From NCBI GenBank assembly GCA_964506935.1, contig CAZDOD010000155.1, positions 1 through 7,069 of the forward strand: 7,069 nucleotides of DNA, written 5' to 3'. This DNA comes from CAZDOD01 sp964506935. Lineage in GTDB: Bacteria > Desulfobacterota > Zymogenia > Zymogenales > Zymogenaceae. Of this stretch, positions 1 to 5,993 are shown piece by piece (position 1 is the first letter of the stretch; each line of letters begins with the position of its first letter). The notes beneath the pieces were generated by a model that made no database searches, was not told the origin of the DNA, and saw nothing but the letters and a program-made list of their open reading frames with translations. A program made the translations under genes and the position numbers.

Positions 1-342
1 GATCGGGTTTTCGTGGTATCCCCGCTTTAAGTGATTAAAGATGTATTTAAATGGGAGCCTCACCCACCCCAGCCTCCTCCACTGGATGACGTGGTAAAGC
101 TCCTCGGCCATGACCCGCGGGTCACCGAGCACCGATATGTAGCCATTCCTTATATACACAGTTTCTCCGAAGACGATGGCCGAGTATGGGAAGGGGACGA
201 TATAGGGGAGGATGCTTCCGCTTTTGAATTTTACGTTTGAAAAATCCTCCCCGAAATAGTCTCCGATGGATCTTATGAGCGCCACATCTTTAAGTCGAGA
301 GATATCTTTTCCACAAAGTCTCTCTGTAATTTTAAGGGGCAT
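1..342 (-). CDS. Partial DUF4157-like HExxH-family hypothetical protein (3' end outside window)
   Basis: The first 114 codons of a gene that leaves the window at its left edge. The ATG at 342 is fixed by an in-frame TAA at 354-352, and a purine-rich AGAGAG lies just upstream. The visible protein begins MPLKITERLC. From about residue 55 it resembles short proteins of the DUF4157/eCIS-core-like type: a hydrophobic patch (SAIVFGETVYIRNGY), then MAEELYHVIQWRRLGW at 78-93, then a basic aromatic stretch ending KRGYHENPI at 106-114. In the relatives I recall, the middle reads as an HExxH zinc site followed by Q(W/Y)RRLG. Here the first His is Glu80 (E-E-L-Y-H), while Glu81 and His84 remain, so zinc hydrolase activity is doubtful. 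No signal peptide is seen. It lies 63 bp after the rluB-like gene and could be the last gene of that operon. The family assignment is by eye; the function of such proteins is not known to me. Confidence 0.65.
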   Translation of the reverse strand, partial: MPLKITERLCGKDISRLKDVALIRSIGDYFGEDFSNVKFKSGSILPYIVPFPYSAIVFGETVYIRNGYISVLGDPRVMAEELYHVIQWRRLGWVRLPFKYIFNHLKRGYHENPI

Positions 343-405
343 TTCTCTCTTTTAATTAATTTATAGGTATCCCCGGCCTTTATTTGGAATAGAAATTTGG
401 AGTTT

Positions 406-1143
406 TTACTTCTTGATGTCGGTTTCGAGGGCAGACATTAATCTCTTCAGCTCTTCTCCCTTGAGTTTCCTTATCTCCCCCGGCGCCATCCCCTCAAGGC
501 TTAAAGGGCCTATTGAGATCCTCTTAATCTTGGTCACCCTCTTCTTAAAATACGAAAACATCCTTTTTATCTGGCGGTTTTTTCCCTCGCTTATCGTGAC
601 CTCCCCCCACGAGTTTTTCGGTCTTCTCTCCAGGGGTATTATCTTTGCGGGGAGCGTGGGCCTTCCGACGATAGGTACGCCCCTTTTAAATTTTTCGATA
701 TCTCGATCACCGAGAAAGCCCGTTATCTTGACCTGATAGGTCTTGGGGATCTTTGAGGAGGGGTGCATGATCATATTTGCCATGTCGCCGTCGCTTGTGA
801 GGAGCATCAATCCATCGGCGTCGAAATCGAGCCTCCCCACGGGAAAGAGCCTTCCCGATATACCGGAGGTGAAATCTGTGATGCACGGCCTCCCCTCGGG
901 GTCGAACATTGTCGAGACAACTCCCTTTGGCTTGAAAAAGAGATAGTAGCTCTTTTTTTTCGGGGGTTTGATGACCTCGCCGTCTACCGAGATCGTATCG
1001 GTCTTTGGGTCTACCAAAACCCCCATCTTGGTGACGGCCGATCCGTTGACAAAGACCCTCCCCTGACGTATCAGCTCATCCGCCCCTCTGACCGATGAGA
1101 ATCCCGCACCGGATATGAACCTATTTAGTCTAATCTTGTTCAT
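406..1143 (-). CDS. rluB: RsuA/RluB/RluE/RluF-family rRNA pseudouridine synthase, RluB-like
   Basis: A 245-residue enzyme that isomerises a uridine in rRNA to pseudouridine; RluB-type members act on 23S rRNA helix 93. An N-terminal S4 RNA-binding domain spans about residues 2-60 (LNRFISGAGFSSVRGADELI, then RQGRVFVNG). The catalytic domain follows, with YYLFFKPKGVVST at 66-78, the catalytic-Asp motif GRLDFDADGLMLLTSDGD at 103-120 (Asp106 predicted nucleophile), and the family signature EGKNRQIKRMF at 186-196. Many relatives have Thr at the position of Ala109; all other key positions look intact. The ATG at 1143 lies inside the end of scpB: the two genes share 14 bp. No good Shine-Dalgarno sequence is visible, so translation is probably coupled to scpB. 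The stop is TAA at 408-406. RsuA/RluB/RluE/RluF cannot be told apart with certainty by eye; RluB is preferred because of length and the scpAB-rluB gene order seen in many bacteria. Confidence 0.92.
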   Translation of the reverse strand: MNKIRLNRFISGAGFSSVRGADELIRQGRVFVNGSAVTKMGVLVDPKTDTISVDGEVIKPPKKKSYYLFFKPKGVVSTMFDPEGRPCITDFTSGISGRLFPVGRLDFDADGLMLLTSDGDMANMIMHPSSKIPKTYQVKITGFLGDRDIEKFKRGVPIVGRPTLPAKIIPLERRPKNSWGEVTISEGKNRQIKRMFSYFKKRVTKIKRISIGPLSLEGMAPGEIRKLKGEELKRLMSALETDIKK

Positions 1144-1708
1144 CGGAAAAAAGTAGCTCGACCTGCGCCTCGATCTTGGCGTCGTCGTGAAGCTCTTCCA
1201 TCTCCCTCAATGTTGGAAGGGATTTCAGGTTCTTGAGCCCGAATGTCTCAAGGAACTCTTTGGTGGTACCGTAAAGGAGAGGCCTTCCTGGGGCGTCTTT
1301 CCTTCCGAGGATCTTTATAAGCTTTTTATCGAGCAAAAGTTTTATGACCCCGCCCGAGTCGACGCCGCGAATACGCTCGATGTCGGAGCGAAGGACTGGC
1401 TGACGGTAGGCGGCGATGGCGAGTGTCTCCATGGCGGCCCGTGAGAGTTTCTTTGATCTCGTCTCGAGAAGGTCCCTGATAAAGGAGGCGAACTCGGGCC
1501 TCGTCCTAAACTGGTAGCCCCCGGCAGCCTCGGCGATGTAGATTCCGCCGCTCCCCTCATTATATATTCGTACGAGGTCTTTTAGGGCCTCCCTGACATC
1601 TTTGGGGCTGACTCCGGAAATTACTCTAGTGATATCATCCTCCCTCAGAGGTTTTTCTGAGGCAAAAATCAGGGCCTCAATTATGCCCAGTAATCTTTCC
1701 TTCTCCAA
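1130..1708 (-). CDS. scpB: Segregation and condensation protein B (ScpB)
   Basis: A 192-residue cytoplasmic partner of the SMC-ScpA condensin, which compacts and helps separate sister chromosomes. ScpB dimers bind the kleisin ScpA through tandem winged-helix domains. The N-terminal winged helix starts with LLGIIEALIFASEKPL at 6-21. The second carries the most conserved stretches of the family: LSRAAMETLAIAAYRQP at 88-104, then IRGVDSGGVIKLLLDKKLI at 113-131 and GRKDAPGRPLLYGTT at 135-149, followed by EFLETFGLKNLKSLP. The tail is acidic and short. The start codon is TTG at 1708; no in-frame Met occurs before the middle of the protein, and TAGGTAAG just upstream can act as Shine-Dalgarno and overlaps the scpA stop codon. 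It is separated from scpA by only 8 bp and overlaps the rluB-like gene by 14 bp. Length and motifs are typical; nothing is missing. Confidence 0.97.
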   Translation of the reverse strand: MEKERLLGIIEALIFASEKPLREDDITRVISGVSPKDVREALKDLVRIYNEGSGGIYIAEAAGGYQFRTRPEFASFIRDLLETRSKKLSRAAMETLAIAAYRQPVLRSDIERIRGVDSGGVIKLLLDKKLIKILGRKDAPGRPLLYGTTKEFLETFGLKNLKSLPTLREMEELHDDAKIEAQVELLFSDEQD

Positions 1709-1716
1709 GGACTTAC

Positions 1717-2472
1717 CTAAATACTGTTTATAAGACTATATATTCTTATGACACCGAAGGGCTCGGCCTGGTAGATCCTGACTACCTTGTCCCTTATGAG
1801 TTCGAGGAGAGCCAAAAAAGTAATCACGATGAGATTTCTTGTTGCACCATGGGGGAAGAGCTCCTCAAAGACCATCTCCCCCTTTGATATTATAAATTCT
1901 GTAAGCTCGGCTACCTTTTCCTTGAGTGAGAACTCATAAAGGTTAATCTCATGGAAAGTCTCTTTCGGGGCGCTCAAGAGGACCTTTCTGAATGCCGATA
2001 CGAGCTCGTAAATTGTAAGATCGGAAAGGAGTTCATCCCCCCCGTCCTCTATCACCTCGGCGCCCCTCAAAAAGACATCCCGCATCAGGATGTCGAAGCT
2101 GTCCAGCTTTTCGGCCGCCTCCTTGTATCTTTCATACTCCGATAACCTCAGGGCGAGCTCCATCCTAGGGTCTAATTCATCTCCCTCTTCATCTTGGTCG
2201 ACCTCAACGGGAGGAAGGAGCATCTTCGACTTGATGTGGGCGAGCGTCGATGCCATCACTAGATACTCCCCGGCTATATCGAGATTTAGCACCTTCATCA
2301 ACTTGAGGTGCTCGGTATATTGGTGTGTTATCTCCGCTATCGGGATATCGAAGATATCATACTCGTTTTTCTTTACGAGGTAAAGGAGGAGGTCGAGAGG
2401 CCCTTCAAAAAACTTGAGTTTTACTTTATATGTATCCTCATCCCAATGGTATTCTTCCACCCTTCTATCCAC
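1717..2472 (-). CDS. scpA: Segregation and condensation protein A (ScpA, kleisin)
   Basis: A 251-residue kleisin subunit that bridges the heads of SMC and carries the ScpB dimer. The N-terminal SMC-neck-binding part contains the family hallmark FEGPLDLLLYLV at 22-33, followed by KKNEYDIFDIPIAEITHQY. The second helix region, DIAGEYLVMASTLAHIKSKMLLP, lies at 65-87. An acidic linker (DQDEEGDELD, 92-101) and a charged middle lead to the C-terminal winged helix, which ends with TFLALLELIRDKVVRIYQ at 218-235 and FGVIRIY at 239-245. The start is a GTG at 2472; the first in-frame ATG is too far in (after the hallmark motif), so GTG is required. The first 8 bp overlap the end of the M50 protease gene (GTGGATAG includes its TAG), so translational coupling is likely. 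The stop is TAG at 1719-1717. In gene orders I recall from Geobacter-like genomes, trpS lies between the protease gene and scpA; here they overlap directly. Confidence 0.97.
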   Translation of the reverse strand: MDRRVEEYHWDEDTYKVKLKFFEGPLDLLLYLVKKNEYDIFDIPIAEITHQYTEHLKLMKVLNLDIAGEYLVMASTLAHIKSKMLLPPVEVDQDEEGDELDPRMELALRLSEYERYKEAAEKLDSFDILMRDVFLRGAEVIEDGGDELLSDLTIYELVSAFRKVLLSAPKETFHEINLYEFSLKEKVAELTEFIISKGEMVFEELFPHGATRNLIVITFLALLELIRDKVVRIYQAEPFGVIRIYSLINSI

Positions 2473-3166
2473 CGATTAATAGTCCGAAGATATCACCCCC
2501 CAAAAGGAGGTATGCTATCGAAATAATTACAATGTAGAAGACCTTGTTGAGCGGTGTAAAAAAGAGGAGCCCCAATACAATAAATATCCCGAAGGGCTCG
2601 ATTCGTGAATATTTTAGGGCCGCTTCATTCGGGAGCAGGCCGACGGCTATCCTCCCCCCGTCGAGGGGGGGTATGGGTGTGAGGTTGAAAAGGCCAAGGA
2701 CAATAGAGAGCATTAGTGTGTAAAAAAGTATAGTGACGATAGTGATGATTATCGACTCGGGGAATGGAACTTTGGCGCCGATGTCTGAAATAGGATGTAC
2801 GGCTAATATCACCCGTATGAGGACGGCCGCTATAATCGCCACGAGAAAGTTGGTTGCCGGCCCCGCCGCCGAAACAAGGATCATCCCCTTTTTTGGATTT
2901 CTGAGCCTCATGAAATTTACCGGCACGGGCCTTGCGTAGCCGAACAGAAACGGAGATTTCAGAAGGATCAGGATAAGCGGAATGGCGACCGTCCCGATCG
3001 GGTCAATATGTGGTATGGGGTTTAGAGTCAGCCTCCCCATATCCCTGGCGGTTGTGTCGCCCATTTTCAAGGCGGCGTATCCGTGGGCGACCTCATGGAA
3101 TATCACGGCTACCATTATCGGTATAGCCCACAGGAGAGCGGTTCTTACTATTTGTAGGATATCCAG
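2465..3166 (-). CDS. M50-family (site-2-protease-like) membrane zinc metalloprotease, CTG start
   Basis: An integral membrane zinc protease of the small YwhC-like M50 group; its substrate is unknown. With the start used here it has 233 residues. Membrane segment 1 carries the zinc/catalytic motif HEVAH at 24-28, followed by the group-typical AALKMGD, DMGRLTLNPIPHIDPIG and FGYARPVPVN. Further hydrophobic segments lie at about 56-77, 102-123, 138-162 and 192-224 (the last probably two helices). The second metal motif FNLTPIPPLDGG lies at 160-171, with Asp169 the third zinc ligand. An ATG at 3115 would leave only six residues before HEVAH and cut away most of the first helix, and has no Shine-Dalgarno. 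In-frame CTG at 3166 adds 17 hydrophobic residues, gives the usual family N-terminus and sits 5 nt after GGGAGG; an in-frame TAG at 3187-3185 closes the frame above. First gene of the protease-scpA-scpB-rluB run. Family certain, start codon inferred. Confidence 0.93.
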   Translation of the reverse strand: MDILQIVRTALLWAIPIMVAVIFHEVAHGYAALKMGDTTARDMGRLTLNPIPHIDPIGTVAIPLILILLKSPFLFGYARPVPVNFMRLRNPKKGMILVSAAGPATNFLVAIIAAVLIRVILAVHPISDIGAKVPFPESIIITIVTILFYTLMLSIVLGLFNLTPIPPLDGGRIAVGLLPNEAALKYSRIEPFGIFIVLGLLFFTPLNKVFYIVIISIAYLLLGGDIFGLLIGG

Positions 3167-3185
3167 ATTAACCTCCCGAGAGGCC
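3164..3185 (-). promoter_or_regulatory. Strong Shine-Dalgarno deciding a CTG start, inside a small hairpin
   Basis: GGGAGG at 3177-3172 is the best ribosome-binding site in the window and is followed after TTAAT by CTG at 3166-3164. This pairing supports CTG as the start of the M50 gene. The same GAGG can pair with CCTC at 3183-3180 around a TCGG loop, and two G-U pairs (3184/3171 and 3185/3170) can extend the stem to six. So the site could be partly masked in the mRNA. The hairpin is short and may have no regulatory meaning. Confidence 0.55.
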
Positions 3186-3197
3186 TAAAAGACCCCT

Positions 3198-3227
3198 AAA
3201 AAAGGGCGCAGAATGACTATCGCGCCC
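3198..3227 (-). terminator. Intrinsic terminator after the nucleotidyltransferase gene
   Basis: Reading the minus strand, GGGCGC (3227-3222), a 12-nt loop and GCGCCC (3209-3204) form a perfect six-pair GC stem followed at once by six T residues (3203-3198). This is a standard Rho-independent terminator for leftward transcription. On the opposite strand the stem is followed by GATTTTT, so it might work weakly in both directions, though no rightward gene needs it. It lies about 70 bp after the stop of the nucleotidyltransferase gene and 32 bp before the CTG start of the M50 gene. Confidence 0.75.
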
Positions 3228-3257
3228 GATTTTTCCAATACTGAAATAATACTGTTA

Positions 3258-3288
3258 AATATAAACATATAAGGTAATAAGAAGTCAA
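3258..3288 (-). promoter_or_regulatory. Possible sigma-70-type promoter for the protease-scpAB-rluB operon
   Basis: TTGACT at 3288-3283 (five of six matches to the -35 consensus) is followed 19 nt later by TATATT at 3263-3258 (five of six to the -10). The spacing is longer than the ideal 17 nt, and the whole spacer is AT-rich, so chance matches are likely. If real, the transcript would start around 3250 and pass the terminator at 3227-3198 before reaching the M50 gene. There is hardly any room for a promoter after that terminator, which is the main argument for placing one here. Confidence 0.3.
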
Positions 3289-3295
3289 GGGTAAA

Positions 3296-5947
3296 CTATG
3301 TCCCATAGGCGTCTTTTTTGTCAACGTATTTATCTTTTATGTACTCCAGTTCGGAATCCCTCCCGGATACCTCCCCGTCGAGTCGCTTCATAAGAAGGTC
3401 GTTTAAGATCTCCCCGAAGAGTATCCCCGGCGTAAAACCCATTTCGCGCAGATCTTCGCCTTTGACCTCTATTCTAGTTCCCTTGAGACGGGAAATAAAA
3501 AGTGATATATATCGCTTGGTCGTCTCCCTCGATGTGGTCGCCATAATAAGAAGGAGGGTCTCGAGCTCCATTTCCGATATGATCTTATAAATCTCGCTAG
3601 GCTTGAGATTATTGGAAGAGGCGAGGGCGTTTTGGGCACCTTCTAAACTTTGAAGCTCCGACATTATGGACTCGTGTTCTTTCGGGGGTACGTTCAGTTT
3701 TGACAGTAATTCGCCACGTTCTTCACTCTTTAGGCCGTATATCAGGGCGTAGAGGTAGAGGCGTCGGATATCGTAAGGTTCATCTATAAACAGTAGGTCG
3801 TACCACGACGAGACCTCCCCTATCTTATCGAAGAGGTTTTTCATCGCCTTGGTCGCCGAGAGTTTGGGGTGGATGAATTTCAATAGATTCAATGATGCGA
3901 GTCTCTCGATGATCTCGAAAGGGTCTTCCTCTTCAAATATGAGCATGAGCTCGGAGTGGAGTCTCTTTCCGGCAAGTCGGTCGAAGATGTTGATCTTGAC
4001 GGCGTTCTTTATTAGCTTTTCCGTCTGTTTCCCGATCTGGAAGTTGAACCTCTGTTCAAACCTGATTGCCCGAAACACCCTTGTTGGGTCTTCTACGAAA
4101 GACAGGTTTTGGATGACCCTGATCATCTTGTCTTTCAGGTCTCTTATGGCTCCGAAGAAGTCGATAAGTATCCCGAAGCCTCTCGGATTCAGCTTGATGG
4201 CGAGGGTGTTTATGGTGAAGTCGCGGCGGTATAGGTCGAGTTTTAGTGTGGAGCCCTCAACGATCGGGAGTGCCCCCGGATATTCGTAATACTCCGTCCT
4301 GGCCGTGGCAACGTCGACCTTAAAGTTGTTTGGATATATTATCTGCGCCGTTCCAAACTTCTTATGTGTCCTTACCTTGAGCGCTCTTATCTTCTCCAGA
4401 TGTTTTGCAAAGGCTATGCCGTCCCCCTCGACTACCACATCTATGTCGAAATTTTCGCGCCTGAGCCACAGGTCACGAACGAAACCTCCAACGGCATATG
4501 CGTTGTAACCGAGGTTTTCGGCGGCTGTGCCCATCTCCCTTAGGATTCCGATGATCTCGGGATTGAGACGCTCCTCCATCAGCTTTGTTGCTGACTTGGT
4601 GCGTGCCATGGATCCCGCCTCTAGCCCTTCACTGGAGGTGCGATCTTTCGGCGCAGCCCCGTAATAGAGGGCGCGAAGCAGATCGGTTCGGGTTATGGCG
4701 CCTAAAAGTTTTTTCCTCCTGATTACGGGCAGAAACCTCTGGTTCCTGTCTATTATCAGCCCCTGTATCTCCCTGAGGGGGGTCTCGGGGCTGACGGTCG
4801 CGACGTCGGTGTTCATAAATTCCTTGACTTCCAAATCCCCCATGCCGTGAAATATCCCCCTCTCGATGATCTGCCTCGAGATAGTCCCAGCGAGACGGCC
4901 CTTTTCGTCGACCGCGGCGAGTACATTGACATTATAGCGGGAGAGGATTTCACCCGCTCCCTTAAGGGTGACGTTTGATCGTACCGATTTTACGGGGAAA
5001 GACATGATGTCCTGCGCCATGCGTATGGGATTTATTTGCTCATTCAGCTCTCTTATGAGCTTTTCGCGGGCCTCGACAATGGTGAGGCCTTTTATCGAGG
5101 CAGAGGCCGCGGTGGAATGTCCGCCTCCGCCGAAGGAGAGGGCTATCTCGCCGGCGTCGACCTCGTCTATGCGACTCCTCGCCACCAGATATATCCTGTC
5201 ACCCAAAAGGGCGATTACAAAGAGGACGTCGAGGTTCTCCATGTCTATTATCTTGTGGACGAGGACCGCCAGATCCCCGACGTAAGATTCCCTTACGGCA
5301 GTGATTATCGTGATGTCGATGCCGTTGATGTTGTGGACCTCGCGATTTTCCAAAAGCTCGCCCAATAGCCCGACCTGTTCCGTCGTGAGTTCCTTGGTGA
5401 GCATATCGGAGATCGTGTTGAGGTTGGCTCCGAGAGACAAAAGATGAGCCGCCGCCATAAGGTCATCGGGAGTTGTGGAGTTAAACGTCAGCGAGCCGGT
5501 GTCTTCATATATACCCAGCATCAAGATCGTGGCCTCATCGGGGGAGATCTCAATCCCCCTATCTTTTAGGATTTCGACAAAGATGGTGACATTCGCCCCG
5601 ACCTCCCTTATGACCTCGACTGATCCCTTGATGTCTTTATCGCTGGGGGGGTGATGATCGTAGATGTGGATGTCGACCCCCTCCTTTCCGATGAGCTGTT
5701 TGAAAGGCCCTATCCTGTCCTTCCTTCTTATGTCGACTAGGATCAGTCTCTTGACCTTGTCGAAATCCACGTCTTTGATCTTGGCAAAGTCATAGGCGTA
5801 AAATGTCGAGCGAACAAAGAAGTCTCTAAGGCCCTTTTCCTGAGAGCCGGAAAAGGCCACGACCGCTTCGGGATAGAGCTTCTTTGCCGCCAGCATGGAC
5901 GCCATTGCGTCGAAGTCGGCGCTCACATGTGTGGTTATTACTTCCAA
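3296..5947 (-). CDS. DHH-CBS-tRNA nucleotidyltransferase fusion, probable A-adding enzyme
   Basis: An 883-residue fusion. The DHH phosphoesterase domain has HVSADFD at 7-13, VDIRR at 71-75, DHHPPS at 97-102 and YEDTGSLTF at 147-155; its DHHA1 part has GGGGHSTAAS at 273-282, so all metal ligands are present. Two CBS domains follow at about 310-368 and 372-430, likely binding adenine nucleotides. After a linker comes a class II nucleotidyltransferase head: AVGGFVRD at 485-492, the catalytic pair Asp501/Asp503 in DIDVVVEGDG, RRDFTINTLA at 574-583 and the base-recognition motif EDPTR at 619-623, then the RNA-binding neck and tail. The same architecture is the A-adding tRNA nucleotidyltransferase of Aquifex aeolicus, which finishes the CCA end after a separate CC-adding enzyme; that role is inferred here, and full CCA addition or poly(A) synthesis is possible. 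The DHH part may be an oligoribonuclease. The TTG start at 5947 is required because the first Met lies beyond the first DHH motif. Confidence 0.93.
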   Translation of the reverse strand: MEVITTHVSADFDAMASMLAAKKLYPEAVVAFSGSQEKGLRDFFVRSTFYAYDFAKIKDVDFDKVKRLILVDIRRKDRIGPFKQLIGKEGVDIHIYDHHPPSDKDIKGSVEVIREVGANVTIFVEILKDRGIEISPDEATILMLGIYEDTGSLTFNSTTPDDLMAAAHLLSLGANLNTISDMLTKELTTEQVGLLGELLENREVHNINGIDITIITAVRESYVGDLAVLVHKIIDMENLDVLFVIALLGDRIYLVARSRIDEVDAGEIALSFGGGGHSTAASASIKGLTIVEAREKLIRELNEQINPIRMAQDIMSFPVKSVRSNVTLKGAGEILSRYNVNVLAAVDEKGRLAGTISRQIIERGIFHGMGDLEVKEFMNTDVATVSPETPLREIQGLIIDRNQRFLPVIRRKKLLGAITRTDLLRALYYGAAPKDRTSSEGLEAGSMARTKSATKLMEERLNPEIIGILREMGTAAENLGYNAYAVGGFVRDLWLRRENFDIDVVVEGDGIAFAKHLEKIRALKVRTHKKFGTAQIIYPNNFKVDVATARTEYYEYPGALPIVEGSTLKLDLYRRDFTINTLAIKLNPRGFGILIDFFGAIRDLKDKMIRVIQNLSFVEDPTRVFRAIRFEQRFNFQIGKQTEKLIKNAVKINIFDRLAGKRLHSELMLIFEEEDPFEIIERLASLNLLKFIHPKLSATKAMKNLFDKIGEVSSWYDLLFIDEPYDIRRLYLYALIYGLKSEERGELLSKLNVPPKEHESIMSELQSLEGAQNALASSNNLKPSEIYKIISEMELETLLLIMATTSRETTKRYISLFISRLKGTRIEVKGEDLREMGFTPGILFGEILNDLLMKRLDGEVSGRDSELEYIKDKYVDKKDAYGT

Positions 5948-5954
5948 GGGATCT

Positions 5955-5978
5955 CTGCTTAAAAACTTTTAAAAGCAG
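5955..5978 (-). other. Hairpin in the leader of the nucleotidyltransferase gene
   Basis: CTGCTT at 5978-5973 pairs perfectly with AAGCAG at 5960-5955 on the minus strand; the AT-rich 12-nt centre can add three A-T pairs. It lies in the 46-bp gap between the binding-protein gene and the TTG start of the nucleotidyltransferase, ending 7 bp before that start. No T-run follows it in the direction of transcription, so it is not a typical terminator for the upstream gene. On the plus strand it is followed by GGGTTTTT, but no rightward gene precedes it. Its role, if any, is unclear. Confidence 0.35.
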
Positions 5979-5993
5979 GGTTTTTCGAGCCCT

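Noticed and set aside
31..240. Rightward open frame of 69 codons, proline-rich at its start
   Set aside because: It lies opposite the leftward DUF4157-like gene, whose translation matches a recognisable family; the plus-strand frame has no ribosome-binding site and no recognisable domain.
360..389. Possible promoter (TTCCAA, 18 nt, TATAAA) before the DUF4157-like gene
   Set aside because: The -10 is good but the -35 matches only three of six positions, and the gap is AT-rich; too weak to list as a feature.
343..405. Terminator search after the rluB-like gene
   Set aside because: No stable stem with a following T-run is visible on the minus strand in this 63-bp gap, so the last gene may be co-transcribed.
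413..1098. Three rightward open frames opposite the rluB-like gene
   Set aside because: They are antisense to a well-conserved enzyme, resemble no known protein and are explained by the codon bias of the real gene.
5036..5368. Rightward frame of 110 codons with a glycine-rich stretch
   Set aside because: Antisense to the DHHA1 region; the glycine-rich stretch mirrors the conserved gene on the other strand. No start signal is seen.
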